Source of the DNA: Bin5 sp965218625
GTDB lineage: Bacteria > Chloroflexota > Anaerolineae > Caldilineales > Caldilineaceae
Direction of reading: 5' to 3'
Length of the DNA stretch: 64,000 bases
NCBI GenBank assembly: GCA_965218625.1
Contig: CBDCLG010000015.1
Coordinates: 62,001-126,000 of the forward strand
Part shown: piece after piece, positions 45,955 to 53,947 of the stretch
Layout of the letters: every line of letters begins with the position of its first letter
Numbering within the stretch: the first letter of the stretch is position 1
Position numbers and translations under genes: made by a program
The notes under the pieces: model-generated
What the model was told of the DNA's origin: nothing
Database searches by the model: none
Seen by the model: only the letters and a program-made list of their open reading frames with translations

Positions 45955-46024
45955 GTGGCTGGGGAATCAGAATTAGTGGTCACACCTCCCGGACTGGCAG
46001 GCGCCTTCTGTCCGACGCCGCTAT

Positions 46025-46053
46025 ATGATAGCGATGTTGTGGCTTGCGCGCAA
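46025..46053 (-). promoter_or_regulatory. Possible sigma-70 promoter of the CUT2 operon
   Basis: TTGCGC (46048-46053) and TATCAT (46025-46030) are separated by 17 bases, about 115 bases before ATG 45911. Confidence 0.4.
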
Positions 46054-46108
46054 AAAGGATTTATCTGCGCCAGCGGCGCGGTCGGCAGGGAGCTGGCTGC
46101 GCCGTGGA

Positions 46109-47584
46109 TCACCGCACGTGGATGTCGGCGAAGTCCATGTAGCGTTCCCAGTCGTAGAGCGTGACGTCGTGTTTGCCGGTGCGGATGTGGTAGCCGATTC
46201 TGCTGCGGACGGGCTGGTTCACGGGCGGCAGCTCGGCGGCGGCCAGGCCTCCGGTGCCCAGCAGGCGGTAGACCGGATCGGCGTGCTTCGCGCCGAGGAA
46301 CTCGCCGTGCGGGTCGGCCCAGAGGTCCTCGTCGGCGCTGACGACGTAGACCGGGCGGGGCGCGACGAGGGCGATCAGCATGTGCTGGTCGACGGGGAGC
46401 TCGTCCTCCTTGTCGTCGTAGCGTTTGAAGTTCTCGCAGAACCAGTATGGATAGGTGTAGTTGGCGTGGCGGGCGGTCTCGCCGAAGCGGCGGCGGAAGA
46501 GGGCGGTGCCGCCGCAGCCGGAGTTGTTGGGGATGACGAGGGCGAAGCGTTCGTCCTGTGCGCCGGCCCAGAGCGCGGTCTTGCCGAGGCGGGACTGGCC
46601 CATGACGGCGACGCGTTCGTGGTCGACGTCGTCGTCGGTTTCGAGGTAGTCGAGCGCGCGGCGCAGGCCCCAGGCCCAGGCGCCGATCGCGCCCCATTCG
46701 TCGGGCGCGGGCCGCGTCTGGCCCTCCTTGTAGAAGAGGGGATGGACGCCGTTGTGGAAGCCGTCGTCGTAGTCGGGATCGAGGTCGCCGTAGTAGATGG
46801 TGGAAAGGGCGTAGCCGCGTCCGAGGATACGCTCGACAGGCCAGCGCGAGAGGGCGGTGCCGCGACTGGCCTCGGTGGCGCGGTGGTTGCGGATGCCGCG
46901 GTCGAAGCGGTTGCGCATCCACTGCTGCGACATGGTGATGCCGGGGTCGCTGTGGACCGACTGGTTGCCTTGGAAGTTGGGGACGAGGAAGCTGGGCACG
47001 GGCCGCGGCCGGTCGTTGGGCAGGTAGATGAGGATATCCATCTTGTACTTGTCGCGGCTGTCCGAGAAGTAGACTGAGATCTCTTTGCGCGTGCCCAGGC
47101 CGTCGAGGGCGTTCTGATCGACTGAGTTGACCTCAAAGGTCATCGCGTCGGGGCGGCCGGGCGCTTTGCCGTAGACCTGGTCTTCGTAGATGCGCAGCAG
47201 CTCGGGGCGGCGTTCGTTGCGCCACATGGCGGCGTCGGTGACGGCGCGCCCGTCGGCCATGCGCAGGGCGTCGGGCAGCTCGTAGCTGGGCACATCGGCC
47301 TCGTCGTAGATGACGTCCTCGCACTGGCGGACCTGGTTGTACCAGTCGCTGGCCTGCTGGCGGGTCGGGTCGAGCTTGAGCGCCATCTCGAAGATCTCGG
47401 CGGCGAGCGGCCTGTTTTCCTGGAGGCCGTAGGCGCGGCCGAGCACCTCGTAGGTGTAGGAGTGTTCGAGCAGCTCGGGATGGATGTCGACGAGATGGGT
47501 CAGGTTGGAGATGATGTATGCGGGGACATCCCAAGTCGTCATTTCCTCAAGCAGCAGGTTGAGTTGTTCGGATACCCGGGCCAT
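46109..47584 (-). CDS. TPR-like N-domain fused to a CE15-like esterase
   Basis: A 491-residue protein. Residues 1-85 are helical with a TPR-like repeat (YTYEVLGRAYGLQENRPLAA, EIFEMALKLDPTRQQASDWY). The rest is an alpha/beta hydrolase with catalytic motif VAVMGQSRLGKTALWAGAQD (GxSRxGK) and a terminal His in GKHDVTLYDWERYMDFADIH, as in glucuronoyl esterases (CE15). Other conserved parts are SFLVPNFQGNQSVH, STIYYGDLDPDYDDGFHNGV and IPNNSGCGGTALFRRRFGET. No signal peptide is seen, so it may act inside the cell, which would be unusual for CE15. GGGGGAGAGCA precedes the ATG. Confidence 0.82.
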   Translation of the reverse strand: MARVSEQLNLLLEEMTTWDVPAYIISNLTHLVDIHPELLEHSYTYEVLGRAYGLQENRPLAAEIFEMALKLDPTRQQASDWYNQVRQCEDVIYDEADVPSYELPDALRMADGRAVTDAAMWRNERRPELLRIYEDQVYGKAPGRPDAMTFEVNSVDQNALDGLGTRKEISVYFSDSRDKYKMDILIYLPNDRPRPVPSFLVPNFQGNQSVHSDPGITMSQQWMRNRFDRGIRNHRATEASRGTALSRWPVERILGRGYALSTIYYGDLDPDYDDGFHNGVHPLFYKEGQTRPAPDEWGAIGAWAWGLRRALDYLETDDDVDHERVAVMGQSRLGKTALWAGAQDERFALVIPNNSGCGGTALFRRRFGETARHANYTYPYWFCENFKRYDDKEDELPVDQHMLIALVAPRPVYVVSADEDLWADPHGEFLGAKHADPVYRLLGTGGLAAAELPPVNQPVRSRIGYHIRTGKHDVTLYDWERYMDFADIHVR

Positions 47585-47788
47585 TGCTCTCCCCCTTCGT
47601 ATTATTGCTTATCCCGGCATCCCTGGAGCTGGAGCCCAGACATTGCCCGAAAATGCAGAGGCGTTTTTGATTTCTAACATTATCGCCGAAGTGGCAGCAA
47701 ATCGCAGCATGGCCACGGCATATGGTTTACGGGGCCGCGCGCCTGGGCGGGAAGGGTTTGAACAGCGGCATCACACCGCCTCTATGCC

Positions 47789-49504
47789 TCATTCGCAGAT
47801 GGGTAGGCCGCTCGTAGACATGCCGAAAAATGATTCCTTTGCGGACTGAGACTCGGGAATGCAACCGCTCAGATCGTTTCCTTCGAGAAATACCCTTTCG
47901 ATTTCGGTGAGCGAACTCAACTCTTTTGGATAAGAGCCTGTCAGCCGGTTATTGGAAAGGTCCAACCTGTGCAGAGGTTTGATGTTCGCCAGCTCTGGCG
48001 GAATTGAACCGGTCAGCTGGTTGCCGGAGAGCACCAGAACCCTCAATGACGACAGGCCACCCAAGGATGCGGGAATCCCTCCTTCAAGTTGATTGTCGGA
48101 GAGGTCCATCATTCTCAGAAACAAGAGCATACCCAGTTCGGGTGGAATGTAGCCGGAGAGATGATTCTGTGAAAGGTACAGGCCCTCCAAACGGTTCAGG
48201 CTTCCAAGTGATGGAGGGATTGGACCTTTCAGGCGGTTGCTATAAAGTCTCAGGTCCCGCAATCTGGACAATTCACCCAACTGTACAGGGATTTGGCCCG
48301 CAATCCGATTGTTGGAGAGGTCGAGAGCCGTCAGCGAATCGAGGCCGCCAAAGGTGGGCGGGATGCGGCCTGCCAGGTTGTTGCGCGAAATGTCCAGGTT
48401 AAACAGGTTTGTGAGCCGGCCCAGTTCTGGCGGTATTTCGCCTGAAAGGCGGTTTCTGGAGAGGTCCAGGGACCTCAAGGCCGACAGACGTCCCAGGTCA
48501 GGTGGAATGTGTCCGGACAGGTGATTGTCAGGCAGACTCAGGTATCGAAGCCTGGTGAGTTCGCCGAGTTCCGGTGGTACTGGTCCCTGCAGTCGATTCT
48601 CGGCAAGCCATAGGCCATCAAGGTTGGAAAGAAGGCCCAAAGTTGCCGGGAGCGTTCCCGTCAAGAGATTGCGGCTTAACACCAGATCTCGCAGCTGGGC
48701 AAGACGGCCCAGTTCATGCGGGATCGCACCGGAGAGTCTATTTGACGAGAGGTCCAAATCTCTCAGGTTCGCCAGACTCCCAATCTCGGCGGGGATCTCT
48801 CCTGCAAGTTCATTGCTTTCTATGCGAAGCTCGCGAAGGCTTACGAGGTTGTGAAGTTCAGGGGGGATGGTTCCCGTCAGGTCGTTTCTCGAAAGATCGA
48901 GCACGCCTAAACGGTCAAGGTTTCCAATTTCCGGTGGGATCACCCCTGAAAGGTCGTTGCCACTCAAATCCAAGAACTTGAGATTGGCAAAGGTCCCAAT
49001 CTCGGGCGGTATCTCTCCTTTCAAGCCATTGGCGGAGAGATCGAGCATCTCCAGTTCCGAAAGCTGGCTCAATTCGGCCGGGAGCGAGCCACGAAAATAG
49101 CGGCCGGAAAGCAATAGTTGGATAACGCGCTTCGGCTGGCTGTTTCTTGAGGTTCTTACTCCTTTCCATTCGTCGATCGGGGTTTGCGTATCCCAGTACA
49201 AGAGTCCCGGTTCGGCGAGAATGTCGCGCGCTCTAATGAGCACCTGACAGTCCTGCACGAGCCCGTCGTTTTCCTGGGGGAAAGGTACGGCGATGCCGTT
49301 CGAACATTGCGACGGGTCAGCCGGAGGAGGGGGTGGTCCTGGATCTGGGAAATCGCCGTTGCATCCAAGCCAAAAGGATGCTGTGATCATGGTCAGCAGG
49401 AGGAGCATCGCCGACATGACCGTCACCCGGTTTTGGCGGCGCAGGTCGCTCTGGCGTTCTGGCGGCAGCTCTTCAGATGATGGGGATTGGCGTCCTTCTT
49501 CCAT
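47789..49504 (-). CDS. Leucine-rich-repeat lipoprotein with 18 plant-type repeats
   Basis: A 571-residue secreted protein. After a polar N-terminus (MEEGRQSPSSEELPPERQSD) comes one hydrophobic segment (VMSAMLLLLTMITASFWLGC), likely a lipoprotein signal ending in LGC, then a Pro-rich linker. From about residue 120 I count 18 repeats of 24 residues of the form LxxLDLSxNxLSGxIPxELG. These match plant LRRs more than typical bacterial ones. The C-terminus GMSTSGLPICE closes with a cysteine. Such proteins act in adhesion or host contact. The base composition is lower in GC than its neighbours. Confidence 0.88.
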   Translation of the reverse strand: MEEGRQSPSSEELPPERQSDLRRQNRVTVMSAMLLLLTMITASFWLGCNGDFPDPGPPPPPADPSQCSNGIAVPFPQENDGLVQDCQVLIRARDILAEPGLLYWDTQTPIDEWKGVRTSRNSQPKRVIQLLLSGRYFRGSLPAELSQLSELEMLDLSANGLKGEIPPEIGTFANLKFLDLSGNDLSGVIPPEIGNLDRLGVLDLSRNDLTGTIPPELHNLVSLRELRIESNELAGEIPAEIGSLANLRDLDLSSNRLSGAIPHELGRLAQLRDLVLSRNLLTGTLPATLGLLSNLDGLWLAENRLQGPVPPELGELTRLRYLSLPDNHLSGHIPPDLGRLSALRSLDLSRNRLSGEIPPELGRLTNLFNLDISRNNLAGRIPPTFGGLDSLTALDLSNNRIAGQIPVQLGELSRLRDLRLYSNRLKGPIPPSLGSLNRLEGLYLSQNHLSGYIPPELGMLLFLRMMDLSDNQLEGGIPASLGGLSSLRVLVLSGNQLTGSIPPELANIKPLHRLDLSNNRLTGSYPKELSSLTEIERVFLEGNDLSGCIPESQSAKESFFGMSTSGLPICE

Positions 49505-49714
49505 GGCCGGCTTTTCCCTCCGCAAGGCGAGCGCTCGACGTCGACCGGAGAACAGGCGCCGACGCGCGGAGCATCCATGCTACCGGCAGGTAGAATGGAG
49601 CATCCCCAGCCGCCAGTGCCGGATTATGACCTGGCCTGTTCATTGGTGCAACGGGCAGACCTGGGGGAAGCTCCCAGGTCTGGCGGTCAAATGCGGCTTA
49701 AGAAGGGATACGGA

Positions 49715-50635
49715 TCAGATGTGGAGAACGTCGCGCAGGTAGGCGCGGCTCTGTCGTGCGCTTTCGAGCGGCGACCAGCCGCCTTCGCGGTCGGGGCGGG
49801 GCACGACGTCCTGCTCGACGATCATCCAGCCCTGGTAGTCGCGGGCGCGCAGGATGTCGACGAAGGCGGGGAAGTCGATGCAGCCCTGGCCCAGCTCGGC
49901 GAAGACGTCCATCGCCCAGGCCTGGCGCATGTGGATGCGCTCGCGGCGCACGCGCTCCAGCTTGTCAGCCCAGAGGTCCTTGAGGTGGACGTACCAGATG
50001 CGGTCGGCGAACGTTCGGGCGGCGTCGAGGACGTCGCCGCCGCCGTAGTGATAGTGGCCGGTGTCGAAGCAGAGGCCGACCAGGTCGGGGTCGGTCATCT
50101 CCATCAGGCGGGCGACCTCGGCGGGCGTCTCGACGGGTGTGCCGGCGTGATGATGGAAAGCGACGCGCATGCCGCAGGTATCGCGAGCGTGGCGGGCCGC
50201 GGCTGTCAGCGCGGTGGCGGCCTGTTGCCACTCCTCTTCGCTCCAGCCGGTGCTGCCGTCGGCGGGCACGGAGCCGGCGATATCAAGACGGGCAGGCGTC
50301 GAGTTGGCGGCGATGATGAGCTCCTTGACGCCGAAAATGCGCAGGAGCGCGCCGACACGTCCGACCGTGCCGGTGATGGTGCTGAGGGCGGTCGGATGCT
50401 CGAGCGGCAGGGGGACGTAAGAGGAGGCCAGTTTGAGGTTACGCCGGGCCAGCTCGGCGCGCAGAAGTCCGGCGTCGAGCGGGTAGTAGCCGATGGGTCC
50501 GAGCTCGGTGCCGGCGTAGCCGGCGGCGGCGATCTCGTCCATGACCTGGCGGAAGTCGGGGTGGTCGTCGCGCTCCGGTTCGGCGGAGCCGACACCCCAA
50601 CTCACGGGCGCGTTGCCGACAGTGACGTTGAACAT
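49715..50635 (-). CDS. IolE-like sugar/inosose dehydratase, TIM-barrel
   Basis: A 306-residue TIM barrel. The N-terminus FNVTVGNAPVSWGVGSAEPE and AAAGYAGTELGPIGYYPLDA match IolE (2-keto-myo-inositol dehydratase). Metal-site residues are seen in RVAFHHHAGTPVETP (His), VGLCFDTGHYHYGG (Asp-x-x-His), IWYVHLKDLW (His) and GWMIVEQDV (Glu). It follows the CUT1 transporter ATPase gene in the same direction. No other iol genes were seen, so the true substrate could be another keto-sugar or polyol. Confidence 0.86.
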   Translation of the reverse strand: MFNVTVGNAPVSWGVGSAEPERDDHPDFRQVMDEIAAAGYAGTELGPIGYYPLDAGLLRAELARRNLKLASSYVPLPLEHPTALSTITGTVGRVGALLRIFGVKELIIAANSTPARLDIAGSVPADGSTGWSEEEWQQAATALTAAARHARDTCGMRVAFHHHAGTPVETPAEVARLMEMTDPDLVGLCFDTGHYHYGGGDVLDAARTFADRIWYVHLKDLWADKLERVRRERIHMRQAWAMDVFAELGQGCIDFPAFVDILRARDYQGWMIVEQDVVPRPDREGGWSPLESARQSRAYLRDVLHI

Positions 50636-50729
50636 GGCTTGTCCGTGATGCGTTGTGTGGATTCCGATTTGCGCTGGCCGCAGCAGCCCGGACAGCGGTG
50701 AGAGACATTCTTCCTATCTGGAAAACGGT

Positions 50730-51812
50730 TTAGCGGATGGCCAGGCCGGTTGCGTCGTCGAAAAGATGGAATCGATTGAAGGAGAGGCTCAGTGTATCCC
50801 CTTCGCGCACCTGCGAAGCGGCCACGTCCTTGACCTTGAGCAGGAGGCCCTCTTTCTCGATGTCGAGAATCGTCTCGGAGCCGAGCGGCTCGAGCAGGAA
50901 GACCCCGGCCTGATTGGCGCCCTCTTCGTCCATGGTGAAACGGATCTCCTCGGGGCGGACGCCGAGCGTGCACTGGCCGCCGGGGCAGAGCTCGGCGGCG
51001 CGGTCGGCCATTTCGGCGCTGACAGGGATGACGAACTGGTCGCTCTTGTGGACGGTGCTGCCGTTCTCGGTCTGCAGCGCGCCGGGGATGAAGTTCATCG
51101 GTGTCGAGCCGACGAATCGGGCGACGAAGTTGTTGGCCGGCAGGTCGTAGATCTCGCTGGGCGTGCCCAGCTGCTGAAGCGTGCCCTGGTTCATCACCGC
51201 GATCTGATCGGCCATGGTCATGCCCTCGACCTGGTCGTGGGTGACGTAGATCATGGTGGTGCCGAGCTCGTGCTGCAGGCGCTTGATTTCGGCGCGCATG
51301 TAAACCCGGAGGAGGGCGTCGATGTTGGAGAGGGGCTCGTCCATGAGGAAGACGACCGGCTCGCGCACGATGGCCCGGCCGAGGGCGATGCGCTGCTGCT
51401 CGCCGCCGGAGCAGAGGCCCGGCGGCCTTTCGAGCGTATGGGTGATGCCGAGAAGCTCGGCCACGTCGCGCACGCGGCGCTCGATCTCCTGTTTGGGTGT
51501 CTTGCGCAGCCGCAGCGGGTAGGCGATGTTATCGAAGGCGGTGAAGTGGGGGTAAAGGGCGTAGCTCTGGAAGACGAGAGCCACGTCGCGTTCGCGCGGC
51601 TCAAGATCGTTGACGCGCGTCTCGCCGATATAGATGTCGCCGTAGGTGGGGCGCTCCAATCCGGCCACGCAGCGCATGGTCGTGGTCTTGCCGCAGCCGG
51701 AGGGGCCGAGCAGTACGACGAGATCGCCGTCGTTGACAACGAGGTTCAAACTGTTAACGGCGCAGGTGTCACCGTAGTATTTGGTCAGTCCTTCGATTCT
51801 AACTTCCGCCAA
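50730..51812 (-). CDS. ugpC: Sugar ABC transporter ATPase, UgpC/MalK type
   Basis: A 360-residue ATPase with Walker A GPSGCGKTT, signature CSGGEQQRIALGRAI and Walker B VVFLMDEPLSNID; in the signature the usual Leu is replaced by Cys. The regulatory TOBE C-domain is seen in QCTLGVRPEEIRFTMDEEG. The start is TTG at 51812, supported by GGGAG; upstream in-frame codons lack family sequence. MalK/UgpC ATPases often serve several CUT1 importers. Confidence 0.93.
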   Translation of the reverse strand: MAEVRIEGLTKYYGDTCAVNSLNLVVNDGDLVVLLGPSGCGKTTTMRCVAGLERPTYGDIYIGETRVNDLEPRERDVALVFQSYALYPHFTAFDNIAYPLRLRKTPKQEIERRVRDVAELLGITHTLERPPGLCSGGEQQRIALGRAIVREPVVFLMDEPLSNIDALLRVYMRAEIKRLQHELGTTMIYVTHDQVEGMTMADQIAVMNQGTLQQLGTPSEIYDLPANNFVARFVGSTPMNFIPGALQTENGSTVHKSDQFVIPVSAEMADRAAELCPGGQCTLGVRPEEIRFTMDEEGANQAGVFLLEPLGSETILDIEKEGLLLKVKDVAASQVREGDTLSLSFNRFHLFDDATGLAIR

Positions 51813-51906
51813 AGCGCACTCTCCCTTGGTATTTCGAGGCCGGTCTGCGTGTCGTCGTGGCCACAGTTCGGGGCGGTCCGGCCTGTCATGTCCTTCAAAA
51901 CACGGT

Positions 51907-51923
51907 TCACTGGCCGCTGGCCA
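51907..51923. repeat. GGCCAGCGGCCAGTG repeat overlapping a stop codon
   Basis: Two GGCCA(G) cores lie in the last codons and stop of the MalG-like gene. They resemble the GGCCGGTTGCCAGT copies at 52853 and 55981, so a repeat may have set this gene's 3' end. Confidence 0.4.
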
Positions 51924-52815
51924 CGCCAAAGGTCAGCCCGCGTACGAGGAATCTCTGCAGTGTAAAGGCCGCGATCAGGACGGGGAAGATGGCGATCGTG
52001 CCGGCGGCGCTGACAACGCCCCAGTCGAGCTCGTGCTGCGGGATCTGCCCCTGGATCGCGATCGGGAGCGTCATGGTATCCATCGAGTTCACGAAGAAGA
52101 GGGCGATAATGTATTCGTTCCAGTTGAAGATAAAGAGCAGGATGGCGATGGAGAAGAGGCTGGGGAAGATGAGAGGCAGCAGGATACGGCGCACTGCGCC
52201 AAAGCGCGTGTCGCCGTCCATGAGGGCAGCCTCCTCGACGTCCATAGGCACATCCATGAAGGTGCCGCGCAGCACCCAGACGGCGAAGGCGGTATTGAGA
52301 ACTGTGTAGAGAATTATCAGCGTGTACTTTTTGTCGATCAATCTGAGATGGCTGGCCAGATCGTAGAGGGGGATGGCTGAAGCGATTGGCGGCAGCAGGG
52401 CGACGAGGCCCATCAGCCCGACGACGATACCGACGAATTTGAGCGGCAGGCGCATCCGGGTGGCGGCGTAGGCGGCGGGTACGGCGACAACCAGGCAGAT
52501 GATGGTAGCGATTCCGGCGACGACGAGGCTGTTGAATATGTTTTCGAGGATGCGCCGGTCGATAATTGTCACCCAGGCGTCGAAGCGGATGTCGGTTGGG
52601 AAAAGCCGCGGCGGGATGTGGGCCAGGTCGCGCATCGACTTGACCGATGTAACCGCGACCCAGTACATGGGCACGAGGGTCCAGAATGCGGCCATGTAGA
52701 GAACGACGACGACGAGCACTCTGTTCAGGCTGAACCGCCTTCCCTGCGCGGCCATGGCGACGGCGTGGGTAACGGGCTGGCCGGCTGCGGCGTCGGGCGT
52801 GATTGACTGTGCCAT
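51907..52815 (-). CDS. Sugar ABC transporter permease, CUT1 MalG/UgpE type
   Basis: A 302-residue permease. The EAA loop is visible as EAALMDGDTRFGAVRRILLP, with IIDRRILENIFNSLVVAGIA upstream and RFLVRGLTFGVASGQ at the end. The last codons and stop lie inside a CTGGCC-type repeat at 51907-51923. Works with the MalF-like protein. Confidence 0.92.
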   Translation of the reverse strand: MAQSITPDAAAGQPVTHAVAMAAQGRRFSLNRVLVVVVLYMAAFWTLVPMYWVAVTSVKSMRDLAHIPPRLFPTDIRFDAWVTIIDRRILENIFNSLVVAGIATIICLVVAVPAAYAATRMRLPLKFVGIVVGLMGLVALLPPIASAIPLYDLASHLRLIDKKYTLIILYTVLNTAFAVWVLRGTFMDVPMDVEEAALMDGDTRFGAVRRILLPLIFPSLFSIAILLFIFNWNEYIIALFFVNSMDTMTLPIAIQGQIPQHELDWGVVSAAGTIAIFPVLIAAFTLQRFLVRGLTFGVASGQ

Positions 52816-52852
52816 CTACTTCAACTCCATCGATTCGGTGGCAAGTATTTGG

Positions 52853-52880
52853 TGGCCGGTTGCCAGTGGCCGGTTGCCAG
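52853..52880. repeat. Tandem duplicate of a 14-base unit
   Basis: TGGCCGGTTGCCAG occurs twice in tandem (52853-52866 and 52867-52880) between the two permease genes. Similar degenerate runs lie at 51907 and 55981. They look like mini-satellite or REP-like units. Confidence 0.75.
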
Positions 52881-52920
52881 TTGCAGGAGACCGGCGCAAA
52901 CTGGGGAACGGGTGGCACGG

Positions 52921-53874
52921 TTAGCGGCTTCTGCGTTCGACCCACAGGTATTTGACGAATAGTGTACCGGCGATATAGGTCATGAGCAGCATGACAAGCA
53001 CTGCGGCGGAGGCGTAGTGCGGCTTCAAGCGCTGGAAAAACATGCCGTAGATGAACCAGGACAGGTTCCAGGTGGCCCTGCCCGGCCCGCCTTGGGTGGT
53101 GGCGGCGATCGTGCCGATTGTGCGGGTCGACCAGACGAAAACGAGAATGGTGGAGATGGCGAACATCGGCCTGATATAGGGTAGGGTCATGTCCCAGAAA
53201 GCGCGCCAGCGGGTGGCGCCGTCGACGGCGGCGGCCTCGTAGATATCGCGGGGGACCTGGTTGAGGCCGGCGTAGAGCAGGAGGAAGGCGAGCGGGCTGA
53301 TGCGCCAGATTTCGACGATGCAGAGGGCGATGAAGGCGGTGTTGCCCTTTTGCAGCCAGACGATCGGGTCCAGCCCGACGGCGGTGAGCGGGAGGTTGAC
53401 CAGCCCCAGGGTGGGGTGGTAGAGGATCTTCCACATCGTGCCGGCGACGATCTCGGAGACCATGAGCGGGATGATGAGGATCGAGATCCAGATCGCCTTG
53501 TTTTTGGCGAATTCGCTGTGGACGACCATGGCGAGGCCGAGGCCGACCAAGAGACAGAGCGGGACGACGACGATGCCCATCTTGAGGCTGAAGATTAATG
53601 CGCCGCGGAAGATGGTATCGGTGGTGAGCCTGGTGAGGTTGCCCAGGCCGAGGAACTCGCCCTTTTCGCTGGTCAGAATGAGCCAGAAGGTGTAGACGAT
53701 GGGATAGAACTGGACGACGATGAGGGCGAGGAGGCTGGGAACGATGAGCCAGACGCCGACGCGGTTGTCGCGGTAGCGGAACAGCTCCTTCCACATACTT
53801 TGGGGCGCAGGCGGCGCGGGCACGCTCGACACGGTTGGGGCGGGCGCGGCGCCTATATTGGGCTGAACGCTCAA
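52921..53874 (-). CDS. Sugar ABC transporter permease, CUT1 MalF/UgpA type
   Basis: A 317-residue permease with FRYRDNRVGVWLIVPSLLAL, PLMVSEIVAGTMWKILYHPT and EAA loop EAAAVDGATRWRAFWDMTLP. The pair with the gene at 51907 forms the channel. It follows the binding-protein gene with a hairpin at 53900 between. Confidence 0.92.
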   Translation of the reverse strand: MSVQPNIGAAPAPTVSSVPAPPAPQSMWKELFRYRDNRVGVWLIVPSLLALIVVQFYPIVYTFWLILTSEKGEFLGLGNLTRLTTDTIFRGALIFSLKMGIVVVPLCLLVGLGLAMVVHSEFAKNKAIWISILIIPLMVSEIVAGTMWKILYHPTLGLVNLPLTAVGLDPIVWLQKGNTAFIALCIVEIWRISPLAFLLLYAGLNQVPRDIYEAAAVDGATRWRAFWDMTLPYIRPMFAISTILVFVWSTRTIGTIAATTQGGPGRATWNLSWFIYGMFFQRLKPHYASAAVLVMLLMTYIAGTLFVKYLWVERRSR

Positions 53875-53899
53875 AGCAGGTCTCCTCGGACAAGAGCGG

Positions 53900-53927
53900 G
53901 GAGCGAGGATCCGGGATCGCTCGCTCC
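53900..53927. repeat. Hairpin between sugar-binding and permease genes
   Basis: GGAGCGAG (53900-53907) pairs with CTCGCTCC (53920-53927), with a further 4 pairs and one bulged base inside. It follows the binding-protein stop by 20 bases, matching the pattern at the peptide importers. Confidence 0.65.
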
Positions 53928-53947
53928 ACGCTCATCTACTTACGCTG

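Noticed and set aside
51785..53935. 716-codon minus-strand frame across the permease genes
   Set aside because: It lies in another frame of three well-supported genes and is Arg/His/Pro-rich with no domain.
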